The notes: a model not told the origin generated them from the letters alone. 64,000 bases of DNA from an uncultured Muribaculaceae bacterium (GCA_905233915.1 CAJOFM010000004.1:62001-126000), one strand, 5' to 3'; positions 1 to 9,239 are shown, counted from the stretch's first letter. Numbers and translations are program-made.

Positions 1-745
1 CCGAGGAGAAGTCATAAGTGTAAAGGCCAAAGGAGCTACCAGGTACCAATACAAAGAACTTAGTATCGTTGATTGGATACGTCTTGGCGTTTTCAAAAGT
101 ACCGCTTACTCTCGTCAACTCATTGCGCGGGTCATTCACGTTGGGATTACCGTAGTAGCAGTAGCGGCCTGAAATGACGTAAAGCATGTCGCCCACCCTA
201 CCGGCGGAGTAAATCGTGACATTGCTTCCCATGTGGTAATTCTTGATGACACGCAATGTGGTCTCGTCAATGGTAACAAAACCATAGCCCACAGAGACGT
301 AAGCCACACCGTTGGCAAAAGTGATATCGTTAATTGCCTTGCTCACGCAACTGCCAAGCACACCGTTATCCAAGGTGTAGGTCGTTGGCGGCAACACCAT
401 GTTCTTGATGCTGCTGATATTGGACACCTTGCCATTGCCGTCAATCACGTCGATGTTTGAGTTAAGATAAGCCACAAACAACAGGTTGTTCTCCCAGTCA
501 TAGTAAATCTGTGAGATGTTGTTGTCCGAGAGAATGTTTTGGCGACCCAATGAAGTGGTGACTTGAGTTGCCTTGTCAAACACGAACAAGTTACTGCTGT
601 TCAAGTAATAAACCTTGTCACCGGTGTCATAGATGTTCTCAATCTTGTTGGTCACAAATGCACTGTGCATTTTCCATGTGCCTGCATTGGCTCCAACCAC
701 TGTCAGCACAAGGAGTAACAAGGTAATAAAATGTCTTTTTAACAT
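1..745 (-). CDS. PorZ-like T9SS beta-propeller protein, N-terminal part
   Basis: This partial gene reads off the left edge. The ATG at 745 opens a frame that stays open for 248 codons. The protein starts with a signal peptide (MLKRHFITLLLLVLTVVGANA), then GTWKMHSAF, and repeating blades such as IYDTGDKVYYLNSSNLFVFD and ISQIYYDWENNLLFVAYL. This WD/propeller-like pattern right after the signal peptide resembles PorZ, the surface beta-propeller protein that, with the sortase PorU, attaches T9SS cargo to anionic LPS in Porphyromonas. Two PorU-like genes lie further right, which fits. The C-terminal domain is outside the window, so a two-component-regulator propeller or another secreted propeller protein cannot be excluded. 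A weak promoter box lies about 100 bases upstream. Confidence 0.55.
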   Translation of the reverse strand, partial: MLKRHFITLLLLVLTVVGANAGTWKMHSAFVTNKIENIYDTGDKVYYLNSSNLFVFDKATQVTTSLGRQNILSDNNISQIYYDWENNLLFVAYLNSNIDVIDGNGKVSNISSIKNMVLPPTTYTLDNGVLGSCVSKAINDITFANGVAYVSVGYGFVTIDETTLRVIKNYHMGSNVTIYSAGRVGDMLYVISGRYCYYGNPNVNDPRNELTRVSGTFENAKTYPINDTKFFVLVPGSSFGLYTYDFSS

Positions 746-843
746 ATCTATTTAGTTTAATTTGGTTTGTTCTGTCTTAATAAACATGCTGAAAATCAGT
801 AAGATAGTCGAACAAAATACCGAAAACCCACTGTATCAAATGC

Positions 844-851
844 CAAAATTA
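844..851 (-). promoter_or_regulatory. -7 box TAATTTTG upstream of the PorZ-like gene
   Basis: The minus strand reads TAATTTTG, matching the Bacteroidetes TAnnTTTG -7 consensus. A TTG at 868-870 lies 16 bp upstream, shorter than the usual 19-21, so the -33 element is weak. The leader would be about 95 bases. Confidence 0.4.
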
Positions 852-932
852 TAAAATAATAACGAGACAATGCCCTTTTTACGCTAAATAAGATGTGAAA
901 ATCTTTCTTAAAAATTGCAAATTCAACAATTT

Positions 933-971
933 GAGGGCACGGAACCGCTCTTTGGCGGAATCCGTGCCCTC
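933..971 (-). terminator. Hairpin terminator after lysS
   Basis: A perfect 11-bp inverted repeat, GAGGGCACGGA (933-943) with TCCGTGCCCTC (961-971), has an inner CCGC/GCGG pairing. It sits 27 bases past the lysS stop. The downstream tract on the minus strand is T-rich but interrupted. Confidence 0.7.
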
Positions 972-997
972 ATTTGTCTCGTGGCTATTTTCAGCGC

Positions 998-2743
998 TTA
1001 CTCTTGGATGGTAGCGGCTGCAGCCTCAACCCATTTCTTGACCTCGTCAACAACGGGTACCTTGTAACCCAACTTGTACTTCTTGTTGATGTCGAGCAGG
1101 TCCTGGAAGAGCTTGCCGGGCTTCTCCAACGCACCCAGGGCAGCTACGGTCAGGAAGCCAGCCTTCTGAATAGGAGCGACCCACTCCTCGGGGATGCCCA
1201 GTGCGGTGAAGGCCTCAACCTTGTCGCGGGCAGGCACTTTCTCGGGACGCATCTGCGGGAACAGCAGCACGTCCTGGATGTAGCTGTTGCCGGTCATGAG
1301 CATCACCAGACGGTCGATGCCGATACCGATACCGCTCGTGGGAGGCATGCCGTACTGCAGGGCGCGCAGGAAGTCCTGGTCGATGATCATCGCCTCGTCG
1401 TCACCCTTGTCGGCCAGGCGCATCTGCTCCTTGAAGCGCTCCTCCTGGTCGATGGGGTCGTTGAGCTCGCTGTAAGCGTTGGCCAGCTCCTTACCGTTGA
1501 CCATCAGCTCAAAACGCTCGGTCAGACCAGGCTTGCTGCGATGCATCTTGGTCAGCGGTGACATCTCGACGGGATAGTCAATGATGAATGTGGGCTGGAT
1601 GAACGTGCCCTCGCAGAACTCACCGAAGATTTCGTCAATCAGCTTGCCCTTACCCATGGTGTCGTCAATCTCGAGCTTCAGCTCCTTGCATACAGTGCGA
1701 ATCTCATCCTCGCTCTTGCCCTCCAGGTCATATCCAGTCTTCTCCTTGATGGCCTCAAGGATGGGCAGACGACGATAAGGCGCCTTGAAGCTGATAACCT
1801 GTCCATCAATCTCGGTCTCGGGCTTGCCGTTTACTGCAATGCAAATCTTCTCGAGCAGTTGCTCGGTGAACGACATCATCCAATTGTAGTCCTTGTACTG
1901 AACATACAGCTCCATGCAGGTGAACTCGGGATTATGGTTGCGGTCCATGCCCTCGTTGCGGAAGTTCTTGCCAATCTCGTACACGCCCTCAAAGCCGCCC
2001 ACAATCAGGCGCTTGAGGTAAAGCTCAGTAGCGATGCGCATGTACATCTCGATGTTCAGCGCATTGAAATGAGTGATGAACGGACGTGCCGTGGCACCAC
2101 CGGCGATGGCCTGCAGCGTGGGAGTCTCGACCTCGGTATAGCCCGCATCGTCGAGCACCTGGCGCATGGTCTTCACCACCAGGGCACGCTTCAAGAAGGT
2201 CTCCTTCACGCCGGCATTGACCACCAGGTCCACGTAGCGCTGACGGTAGCGCAGCTCGGGATCCTCAAAGGCGTCATAGGTCACGCCATCCTTCACCTTA
2301 ACCACGGGCAGCGGCTTGAGCGACTTGCTCAACAGCTTGAGCTCCTGGGCATGAACGCTGATCTCGCCCGTCTGTGTGCGGAATACGAAGCCCTTGACGC
2401 CCACAAAGTCACCCATGTCGAGCAACTTCTTGAACACCGTGTTGTACATTTCCTTGTCCTCACCAGGGCACAAGTCATCACGGCTCACGTACACCTGCAC
2501 GCGGCCATGTGAATCCTGCAACTCAAAGAACGAGGCCTTGCCCATGATGCGGCGGTTCATCATACGTCCCGCGATGCTCACCTGGCGCGGCTCGGCATCG
2601 TCGCTGAAGTTGGCCTGGATGTCGTCGCTGTAAGCATTCACCACATACTCGGCAGCAGGATAGGGATTAATTCCCATTGCCCGGAGTTGCTCCAGACTAT
2701 TGCGGCGGATAATCTCTTGTTCACTTAATTCAAGTACATTCAT
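998..2743 (-). CDS. lysS: Lysyl-tRNA synthetase, class II
   Basis: The enzyme charges tRNA-Lys with lysine using ATP in the cytoplasm. The 581-residue protein has an N-terminal OB-fold anticodon-binding domain (roughly residues 55-150, [20 protein letters not shown]). The class II catalytic core follows, with motif 2 around [19 protein letters not shown] and motif 3 [15 protein letters not shown]. It is about 75 residues longer than the E. coli enzyme. The extra part is a C-terminal helical extension ([16 protein letters not shown] onward), as is usual in Bacteroidales LysRS. The start ATG is 38 bases from a -7 box. The gene is divergent from ruvB and ends in a strong hairpin. Confidence 0.97.
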   Translation of the reverse strand: MNVLELSEQEIIRRNSLEQLRAMGINPYPAAEYVVNAYSDDIQANFSDDAEPRQVSIAGRMMNRRIMGKASFFELQDSHGRVQVYVSRDDLCPGEDKEMYNTVFKKLLDMGDFVGVKGFVFRTQTGEISVHAQELKLLSKSLKPLPVVKVKDGVTYDAFEDPELRYRQRYVDLVVNAGVKETFLKRALVVKTMRQVLDDAGYTEVETPTLQAIAGGATARPFITHFNALNIEMYMRIATELYLKRLIVGGFEGVYEIGKNFRNEGMDRNHNPEFTCMELYVQYKDYNWMMSFTEQLLEKICIAVNGKPETEIDGQVISFKAPYRRLPILEAIKEKTGYDLEGKSEDEIRTVCKELKLEIDDTMGKGKLIDEIFGEFCEGTFIQPTFIIDYPVEMSPLTKMHRSKPGLTERFELMVNGKELANAYSELNDPIDQEERFKEQMRLADKGDDEAMIIDQDFLRALQYGMPPTSGIGIGIDRLVMLMTGNSYIQDVLLFPQMRPEKVPARDKVEAFTALGIPEEWVAPIQKAGFLTVAALGALEKPGKLFQDLLDINKKYKLGYKVPVVDEVKKWVEAAAATIQE

Positions 2744-2780
2744 CGTTATGTCAGTTTTATGTCTTTTTCTAAATAATCGG

Positions 2781-2788
2781 CAAAGGTA
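2781..2788 (-). promoter_or_regulatory. -7 box of the lysS promoter
   Basis: The minus strand reads TACCTTTG. This is one arm of a perfect 9-bp inverted repeat (GCAAAGGTA at 2780-2788 and TACCTTTGC at 2803-2811), whose other arm is the ruvB -7 box. No clear -33 TTTG is present, because that region is occupied by the opposing promoter. Confidence 0.65.
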
Positions 2789-2802
2789 CGAAAAAGTTTT
2801 TA

Positions 2803-2810
2803 TACCTTTG
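2803..2810 (+). promoter_or_regulatory. -7 box of the ruvB promoter
   Basis: TACCTTTG ends only 7 bases before the ruvB ATG at 2818. If the start site lies about 4 bases past the box, the message would be almost leaderless. The box is back-to-back with the lysS promoter. Confidence 0.6.
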
Positions 2811-2817
2811 CGGTTGT

Positions 2818-3834
2818 ATGGAGGAATTTGATATTAGACGGGAGTCGTTGAAGACTGATCAGGACTTTGAACGGGCATTGAGGCCTGTGCGCTTTGAGGA
2901 CTTTGCGGGTCAAGATAAGATTATCGAGAACCTGCGGGTGTTTGTCGCTGCGGCTAAACTGCGCGGCGAGTCGCTGGACCATGTGCTGTTCCACGGCCCT
3001 CCGGGCCTGGGCAAGACGACGTTGAGCAACATCATCGCCAACGAGCTGGGCGTGGGCTTCAAGGTCACGTCGGGTCCAGTGCTTGACAAGCCTGGCGACC
3101 TGGCCGGATTGCTCACATCGCTTGATGAGAACGATGTGCTGTTCATCGACGAGATCCACCGCCTGAGCCCCATCGTGGAGGAGTACCTCTACAGCGCGAT
3201 GGAGGACTACCGCATCGATATCATGATTGACAAGGGCCCCGGTGCTCGCTCGGTGCAACTGACGCTGGCTCCCTTTACCCTCATCGGTGCCACGACGCGC
3301 AGCGGCCTGCTGACCTCACCATTGAGGGCCCGCTTCGGCATCAACTGCCACCTGGAATACTACGACCACAAGGTGCTCGAGGGCATCATCCGCCGCTCGG
3401 CGCGCCTGCTGGCTGTGCCCATCGACGACAAGGCGGCCGTGGAGATTGCCCTGCGCAGCCGCGGCACGCCCCGTATCGCCAACTCACTGCTGCGCCGCGT
3501 TCGCGACTTCGCCCAAGTGAAGGGCAGCGGCCGCATCGACCTGGAAATTGCCCGTTACGCCCTCGAGGCGCTGAATATTGACAAATACGGTCTCGACGAG
3601 ATCGACAACAAGATCCTGCTGACCATCATCGACAAGTTTGGCGGCGGTCCCGTGGGCCTGAATACCATCGCCACGGCTATGAACGAGGACGCCGGCACCA
3701 TCGAGGAGGTCTATGAGCCCTACCTCATCAAGGAAGGCTTCATCAACCGCACCCCACGCGGCCGCGAAGCGACCATGCTGGCCTACAACCACCTGAAGCG
3801 CGAGCGCCCCGGCGAAGTGGGAAGCATTTTTTAG
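2818..3834 (+). CDS. ruvB: Holliday junction branch-migration ATPase RuvB
   Basis: RuvB is the hexameric AAA+ motor that, with RuvA, drives branch migration of Holliday junctions during recombinational repair. The 338-residue protein has the Walker A motif [10 protein letters not shown] at residues 60-69, Walker B LFIDEIHR near 108-115, the sensor stretch GATTRSGLL and the C-terminal winged helix ending in [15 protein letters not shown]. Its length is normal for the family. The ATG follows the -7 box directly. The gene runs into the flippase after a 49-base gap of tandem heptamers, so the two are probably cotranscribed. Confidence 0.97.
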   Translation: MEEFDIRRESLKTDQDFERALRPVRFEDFAGQDKIIENLRVFVAAAKLRGESLDHVLFHGPPGLGKTTLSNIIANELGVGFKVTSGPVLDKPGDLAGLLTSLDENDVLFIDEIHRLSPIVEEYLYSAMEDYRIDIMIDKGPGARSVQLTLAPFTLIGATTRSGLLTSPLRARFGINCHLEYYDHKVLEGIIRRSARLLAVPIDDKAAVEIALRSRGTPRIANSLLRRVRDFAQVKGSGRIDLEIARYALEALNIDKYGLDEIDNKILLTIIDKFGGGPVGLNTIATAMNEDAGTIEEVYEPYLIKEGFINRTPRGREATMLAYNHLKRERPGEVGSIF

Positions 3835-3882
3835 TTAGGAGTTAGGAGTTAGAAGTTAGGAGTTAGGAGTTAGGAGTTAGAA
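3834..3882 (+). repeat. Seven tandem heptamers GTTAGGA
   Basis: Seven consecutive 7-base units run from the ruvB stop to one base before the flippase ATG. Five read GTTAGGA, and two (3848-3854 and 3876-3882) read GTTAGAA. Each unit carries TAG in one frame. The array fills the entire gap between two genes of one transcript. Confidence 0.9.
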
Positions 3883-3883
3883 A

Positions 3884-5371
3884 ATGGCTAACCTGAAATC
3901 ACTGGCAAAAGACACTGCCATCTATGGCCTGAGCAGTATTGTAGCGCGTTTTGTCAATTACCTGCTCGTGCCGATACAGACGTCGAAATTCGCATCGACG
4001 GGAGGCGAGTATGGCATTATAACTAACGTTTATGCCTACGTGGCAATTCTCATCATGCTGCTGACCTTCGGCATGGAGACCACTTTCTTCAGATTCATGA
4101 ACAAGGAGGGCATGAATCGGGAAAAGGTGTATTCCACGGTACTCAGGATGGTGGGCACAGTGGGCTTGGTAACTTCGGTGATAGTGGTGCTCTTCTGCAG
4201 GCAGATAGCAGAATTGTTAGGATATGGCAACCATCCGGAATATGTGGTGGTGATGTACATCACTGTTGCATTAGACGCCTTCACTGCCATTGCATTCGCT
4301 TATCTGCGCTGTGAGCATCGTCCCATCAAATTCGCTTCGCTGAAGATTGCCAATATCGGCCTTAACATTGTGCTCAACCTGATATATTTCTTCGGGTTGC
4401 CCATGCTTCACCTGAATCCCTTCGGCATCTATGGCGAGAACTTCCACTATGATGTGGTGTGGGTATTCTACATCAATCTGTTCTGTTCGATGTTCAACCT
4501 CGTGTTCCTTCACAAGGAGCTCAGGGGCATCAATCACGGATTCGACAAAAAGATGTGTCGCCAGATGTGGTCATATGCTTGGCCCATTCTTGTCATGGGA
4601 ATCGCAGGACAGCTCAACCAGAGCCTGTCGCAGATTATGTTTCCCAAGGTCTACCCGGGAGACAACGCATTAAGCGAGTTGGGCATCTATGGCGCATGCA
4701 TCAAAATAGCCATGATCATGATGATGATCACCCAGGCTTTCCGCTTTGCCTACGAGCCATTTGTGTTCAGCAAGGTTAAGGATAAGGACAGCAAGGAGGT
4801 TTATGCACAGACGATGAAATACTACATCATCTTCACCCTGCTGGCGTTCCTGGTGGTGATGGCCTATCTTGACGTGCTCAAGTATCTTATCGGCGAGAGC
4901 TACTGGAGTGGTCTGCGCGTTGTGCCCATCGTGATGGCAGCCGAAATTATTTTTGGCATTTTCTTCAATCTGTCATTCTGGTACAAACTCACCGACCGCA
5001 CCATTTGGGGAGCCTATTTCTCGGGTATTGGAGCCGTGGTGCTGTTCGTCATCAATCTGCTTTTGATACCACGATTCAGCTACATGGCTTGTGCATGGGC
5101 AGGATTTGTTGCTTACAGCATCTCGATGCTATTGTCTTATTTCATCGGGCAGAAGTACTTCCCCATCCGCTACCCGCTGCGCGACATCCTGCTTTATACC
5201 GTCGTCGCCGGCATCCTCTTTGCCGCGATGATGCTGCCAGTAGAGAACATGTGGATCAGGCTGGCCTTCCGCTCGGTATTGCTATTGCTGTTTGTCGGCT
5301 TCATCTTCCGCAAGGAGCACCTGGGTCCCATGCTGGCCAAGCTGCCCGTCGTGGGCCGGTTCTTCAGGTAA
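3884..5371 (+). CDS. Polysaccharide flippase (Wzx/MATE-like)
   Basis: This is an integral membrane protein of 495 residues with about 12-14 hydrophobic segments spread over its whole length. Its N-terminus (KDTAIYGLSSIVARFVNYLL) is typical of the polysaccharide biosynthesis (PF01943) flippases in the MOP superfamily. Such proteins move lipid-linked glycans across the inner membrane. The substrate cannot be read from sequence. No glycan gene cluster surrounds it; it follows ruvB directly. As I recall, this neighbourhood is common in Bacteroidales, so it may be a conserved stand-alone flippase rather than part of a capsule locus. Confidence 0.85.
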   Translation: MANLKSLAKDTAIYGLSSIVARFVNYLLVPIQTSKFASTGGEYGIITNVYAYVAILIMLLTFGMETTFFRFMNKEGMNREKVYSTVLRMVGTVGLVTSVIVVLFCRQIAELLGYGNHPEYVVVMYITVALDAFTAIAFAYLRCEHRPIKFASLKIANIGLNIVLNLIYFFGLPMLHLNPFGIYGENFHYDVVWVFYINLFCSMFNLVFLHKELRGINHGFDKKMCRQMWSYAWPILVMGIAGQLNQSLSQIMFPKVYPGDNALSELGIYGACIKIAMIMMMITQAFRFAYEPFVFSKVKDKDSKEVYAQTMKYYIIFTLLAFLVVMAYLDVLKYLIGESYWSGLRVVPIVMAAEIIFGIFFNLSFWYKLTDRTIWGAYFSGIGAVVLFVINLLLIPRFSYMACAWAGFVAYSISMLLSYFIGQKYFPIRYPLRDILLYTVVAGILFAAMMLPVENMWIRLAFRSVLLLLFVGFIFRKEHLGPMLAKLPVVGRFFR

Positions 5372-5453
5372 TCGACTGCCATGGCCGCGACAGAGTCGCG
5401 GCACAGGGGACCCCGACTGACGCGACACTGCACCTCGACTAATAACTAAAACA

Positions 5454-5478
5454 AAAGCCGCCCTTGACAGGCGGCTTT
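5454..5478. terminator. Bidirectional hairpin terminator
   Basis: A 9-bp stem, AAAGCCGCC (5454-5462) with GGCGGCTTT (5470-5478), has a 7-base loop and A/T-rich tracts on both sides. It lies between the converging flippase (+) and the secreted protein gene (-). Confidence 0.85.
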
Positions 5479-5499
5479 GTTGTGCTGTGAAGTGTTCTT

Positions 5500-6561
5500 T
5501 TAGTTGTTGGGTGAGAGGATATAATCAATGATGGCATTGACATCGCTCAGGTTGACCTCGCCGTCGCCATTGATATCATCACCCCGGTCGTTCCATCGCC
5601 TGGCAATGCGGGTGGGATAGAGTTCAAGCTGATCACGGTAAACAGTCAAGAAACCCTCGACGTTATAGGTATAATATGACGTTCCCACAATGACATTTCC
5701 CGACAGGATCCTGTCAATCAAGGTATTGATGGTTGCAATGTTTATCTCGGTCTCGATACCGAGATCTTGGTAGACTTCAGGAACGATCTGAACATTAAAC
5801 TTATTGAACAACTGCAGGTCGCCTGTGTCGTCAGAGATGACCCAGGAATCTGACATGGTCACGCTCTTGAAGCAGACGTACTGATGAAGCATGTCAAAAG
5901 AGAGATCCTCGATGGGCACCTCCATGGGCTTCACCGCGGGGCCATGACCGACAAGCCACCAGTAGTCCACAGGCTCAAAGACGTTGTAATCCCCATAGGC
6001 CAACACGTCGGCATTGCCCGCGATAGTATCGCCATTGACAAAGGTGTCGCCCAAGTCGCCGTAGAGCAGGACATACTCATCGTTGAGGGTCTTGCAATAG
6101 TTGTAGTTGCCATTCTGGTAAATCGCAATCAGCCTGGTATAATCCTCAAGTTCACCTTCACCATCCTCGTCCACCGTGACGATTACTTTGCCCGTGTATT
6201 CATGAAAGCCTGTAGGATGAAAATAAACCTGCCGGGCAGTACCGCTCCAGTATCCATTCGACCCACTAGTATAGTAATTGCCCGTTGAGAAAATAAAGTT
6301 ACTCGACGGGTGCTCGAAAACAATGTCGGTAATCACTCCCTGGCTGGTGGAAACGAAGGAATACTGTTCGCTATAGTATGAAAAGCCACCGCCATAGGCC
6401 GTGCCATAGACCGAGAGAGTCACCCCATCGGAATGGAATTCCAATGGAATCACACAAGGGTAATAACAATTAGGGTAGGTCTCGAACGTGACGACCCGCG
6501 TGCCCCAAGCCGAGATGGCTGTCAAGCAAGCAACCAATATTGATATTAGCGTTTTCATCAT
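5500..6561 (-). CDS. Secreted protein, one C-terminal dockerin-like repeat
   Basis: The 353-residue protein starts with a signal peptide (MMKTLISILVACLTAISAWG) and is predicted to be exported. Residues 20-135 are beta-rich and unassigned. Residues 140-320 match one module of the neighbouring 834-residue protein: VLLYGDLGDTFVNGD, then VPIEDLSFDMLHQY, then FLTVYRDQLELYPTRI. The C-terminus (328-350, DINGDGEVNLSDVNAIIDYI) is a single calcium-loop dockerin-like half. Residues 272-289 (INIATINTLIDRIL) look like a second half inserted inside the module, without an intact calcium loop. No enzymatic function can be assigned. No promoter was seen directly upstream, so it may be read from the gene to its right. 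Confidence 0.7.
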   Translation of the reverse strand: MMKTLISILVACLTAISAWGTRVVTFETYPNCYYPCVIPLEFHSDGVTLSVYGTAYGGGFSYYSEQYSFVSTSQGVITDIVFEHPSSNFIFSTGNYYTSGSNGYWSGTARQVYFHPTGFHEYTGKVIVTVDEDGEGELEDYTRLIAIYQNGNYNYCKTLNDEYVLLYGDLGDTFVNGDTIAGNADVLAYGDYNVFEPVDYWWLVGHGPAVKPMEVPIEDLSFDMLHQYVCFKSVTMSDSWVISDDTGDLQLFNKFNVQIVPEVYQDLGIETEINIATINTLIDRILSGNVIVGTSYYTYNVEGFLTVYRDQLELYPTRIARRWNDRGDDINGDGEVNLSDVNAIIDYILSPNN

Positions 6562-6600
6562 GACATGGAGATTAAAGAAATGGTCTTTAACTTAAACAAT

Positions 6601-6637
6601 ATGGAGGCCCACGCTATAAGAGTGTGTGGACCTCCAT
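6601..6637 (-). terminator. Hairpin between two dockerin-like protein genes
   Basis: ATGGAGG (6601-6607) pairs with CCTCCAT (6631-6637), and after one mismatch CCAC (6609-6612) pairs with GTGG (6626-6629). It lies about 100 bases past the stop of the 834-residue protein gene. It could be a weak terminator or an mRNA processing hairpin before the next gene. Confidence 0.45.
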
Positions 6638-6734
6638 GGTAAGAAGCACGTTCAAGTACTGAGGTAAAACACCAGTTATATCAGCAACCGCGTTTCATGT
6701 TCCTCTTGATTGACTCTACTTGTGAAATGTGCGT

Positions 6735-9239
6735 TTAGTTGTTGAGGACGTAGTCGATGAGAACATTGATGTCGGCAACGGTCATCTCACCATCCTGGTT
6801 GCAGTCGTGAACACCGCTACCAGTGAGGATGTAGTCGATGAGCACGTTGATGTCGGCAACGTTGATCTCGCCATCATGGTTCACATCATAGAGCTCAATG
6901 GGGCTGGGGGCGCCACCATGCTCCTTAACCTCGATGGGATAGAGCTCCATGATTCCTCTGAAAACGGTGAGGAAGGCCTTAACGTCATACTTCTTGGTCA
7001 AGTCAAGCTCGCTCAAGCCAACACCATACCTGTCGAACAACATCATCTCGCCGGTCTCGTCAATCAGGTAGTAGTTGGTCTTGCCATCCTCTTCACGAGA
7101 CTCGATAGTCACATCCACGAAGGCAAAGTAGCAGTGAACCATGTCCTGAGAGATCTCCTCGATGGGCATCTCCTCGGGCTCTACAGCATCACCGTGTCCT
7201 GCCGGAACGAAGGTATCGGCCTTGGGAGTGAGCTGGTAATTGTCGTTGTAGGTCGTCCAGCTGGCAATAGCATCATTGATGTAATCACCATTGACGAAGG
7301 TGCCGTCCACGTCACCGTAAACCAAGCCGTGCTTGCCGGTAGCATCGATGATGTAGAGGTCCCTCTTCTCCTTGCTCTGGAAGATAGCGGTCAGCGGCTC
7401 GGTGAAGTGAGCTTGTTTGCCCTTGGAAAGAGCATACAGCTCTTCAAGGTTAGCAACGTCGGGCATAATCTCCTCAAAGACGATGCGAGTGGGCAACAGC
7501 TGATAGTTGGTCTTGTAAGAACCCACGATAGCAAAGATAGTGTAGGTCCTATTCAAATCATCAGGCCATTGGATGCTGAATCTGTCATAATAGCCAATGG
7601 TGCCAGTAGCGTCGCTGAAGGTCTTATCCGTCGTGTTGATGGTCACGTTGTCAATCCTTACATAGTGACCCCAAGTCTCGTGACCAACCTTAGAGATGGT
7701 GAATATATCGGCTGCAGCCTCAAGAGCCTGCTGGCCACCCAAGTTGTTCTTTGCGGGCTGGAAGCCATTGATGGGATTGAGCTCAGCCTCCATATCCCAA
7801 GTGACCTTGGTGCCACCGTAGCCTGCGGGAACGACGTCGGCGGGATGATAGGTCTGTCCACTTTCACCATAAGCAAGGATGTAACCGCAATCGGTGTCCT
7901 TGAGGTAGAGATACTTGCCACTCTGACCCAAAACAATGGCATCGTTCTTAGCAACAACGGCAGTGTTATCGGGAAGCTCAGCTACTTCGCACAGTGAATA
8001 GCCTTCACCAGGAGGCGGGGGAGTGACACCACCAACCGGTTCCAACTTGGTGGGCAGCAGCTGCCAAACGGTGTTCTTGCCGTAGGAACCCACAATTGCC
8101 TCAACGTTATACAGTGATTCCAGATCAGTGGGAGCCGGAACACCCATCGAGCCGAAGTAAATGGCGCACTGGTCGCCATTCTCGTCGGTCAGGAAGTAGT
8201 TGTTCTCCACCTTGGAAATCGTGGCATTCTTGAAGGCTACGAAGTGGCCGAAGTGCTCATGGTTCACATCAGCGGCGCTGAAGGGATACTCAGCGGGGAT
8301 GGGGGTGTTACCTGATGCGGGCTGGAAGCCGGCAAGATTCTTCAACTCGGGCTCACCATCCCAAGTGGTCTTCAGTCCAGCAAAGCCGGCGGGAATCACG
8401 TCACCGTTCTTGTAGGTCTGGCCTGCGGTGCCATAGAACAAGGCGTAGCCCGTATTGTCCTTGACAAACATGCGCTGACCGCTCTGTGCAAGCACATTCA
8501 CGGGATTGGTGAAGGTCACCATGGTCTCGTCGGCGGTGTTCTGGAAGGCGGCAATGTTAACCACGGGAGTAGCGCTCTCGAACACATAGGCAGCGGTCAC
8601 CACGTTACTGGTCTTGCCGTCCTTGGCCGAGATGGCCTTGACGGTGGCGTTGGTGCTCAGGGTAAACGGAGCAGTGTACTTCGTCGAGCTGGTGGAGGGC
8701 TCGTTACCATTGGTGGTGTAGTAGATATCAGCACCGCTGGTGCCACAGGTAATGGTCACCTCGATGGGCGAGTAGTAGGTACCACCGGCAGGCTTGATGC
8801 TGGGATCAGCCAGGCCGTCGCCGCCAACAGTGAAGGTAATCTTGGTGGCACGCACCTGCTTCACGTTGGACGTGAGGGTAATCTCGTTTGCGTTACCGTT
8901 CCAAGTGCCGTTGTTGCCATCAACCACAATACCCTGGCCCTCGTCGAAGCCACTGGCAGGATTGTCCTTGGTGCACTCAAAGACGATCTTGGTGATGTTG
9001 CCAACAGTTGAGGTAATCGTTGTGGTTGCGTTCTTGCCAAAACGATACTGAGGAGCATTGAAGGCGCCACTGGTAGTCTTGACCGTGATGCCGCCCATGG
9101 TCATTTCGTCCGGGCCAGTTACTGACGTGTTGCTGCCAGCGGGAACACTAGGATTACCAGCGACAAACTCGATCGTCGTCTGTCCCCAAGCGGCTGTCGC
9201 CAGCAAGCACAAGGTGATTAATGTAAAGATTTTTCTCAT
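6735..9239 (-). CDS. Secreted modular protein with chitobiase-C-like domain and paired dockerin-like repeats
   Basis: I take the start at 9239 (MRKIFTLITLCLLATAAWGQ), because this gives a clean signal peptide; an upstream in-frame ATG at 9281 would hide it. The product has 834 residues. After a beta-rich N-terminal part (about 20-140) comes a chitobiase/hexosaminidase C-terminal-type Ig-like domain (about 145-220, ADIYYTTNGNEPSTSSTKY). Three diverged modules of about 175 residues follow. They share GYALFYGTAGQTYKNGD-like and WDGEPELKNLAGFQPA-like motifs and end in L-x-P-[TI] (QLLPTKL, QLLPTRI, ELYPIEV). The C-terminus holds two dockerin-like halves (DVNHDGEINVADINVLIDYI and CNQDGEMTVADINVLIDYV). 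No catalytic site is recognised. It probably binds glycans or other surface polymers. Confidence 0.75.
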   Translation of the reverse strand: MRKIFTLITLCLLATAAWGQTTIEFVAGNPSVPAGSNTSVTGPDEMTMGGITVKTTSGAFNAPQYRFGKNATTTITSTVGNITKIVFECTKDNPASGFDEGQGIVVDGNNGTWNGNANEITLTSNVKQVRATKITFTVGGDGLADPSIKPAGGTYYSPIEVTITCGTSGADIYYTTNGNEPSTSSTKYTAPFTLSTNATVKAISAKDGKTSNVVTAAYVFESATPVVNIAAFQNTADETMVTFTNPVNVLAQSGQRMFVKDNTGYALFYGTAGQTYKNGDVIPAGFAGLKTTWDGEPELKNLAGFQPASGNTPIPAEYPFSAADVNHEHFGHFVAFKNATISKVENNYFLTDENGDQCAIYFGSMGVPAPTDLESLYNVEAIVGSYGKNTVWQLLPTKLEPVGGVTPPPPGEGYSLCEVAELPDNTAVVAKNDAIVLGQSGKYLYLKDTDCGYILAYGESGQTYHPADVVPAGYGGTKVTWDMEAELNPINGFQPAKNNLGGQQALEAAADIFTISKVGHETWGHYVRIDNVTINTTDKTFSDATGTIGYYDRFSIQWPDDLNRTYTIFAIVGSYKTNYQLLPTRIVFEEIMPDVANLEELYALSKGKQAHFTEPLTAIFQSKEKRDLYIIDATGKHGLVYGDVDGTFVNGDYINDAIASWTTYNDNYQLTPKADTFVPAGHGDAVEPEEMPIEEISQDMVHCYFAFVDVTIESREEDGKTNYYLIDETGEMMLFDRYGVGLSELDLTKKYDVKAFLTVFRGIMELYPIEVKEHGGAPSPIELYDVNHDGEINVADINVLIDYILTGSGVHDCNQDGEMTVADINVLIDYVLNN

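Noticed and set aside
1..745. Partial left-edge gene considered as a hybrid two-component sensor with propeller repeats
   Set aside because: Propeller repeats begin right after the signal peptide in both families, but the N-terminal motif order fits PorZ better and T9SS genes are nearby. The missing C-terminus means this remains only a preference.
3834..3882. Heptamer array considered as a CRISPR or regulatory binding array
   Set aside because: Units are only 7 bases with no spacers, and no cas gene is present. Similar arrays with different words occur in other gaps.
6729..7997. A 422-codon open frame on the plus strand opposite the 834-residue secreted protein gene
   Set aside because: The minus-strand product has a signal peptide, repeats and dockerin-like ends; the plus-strand product has none of these.
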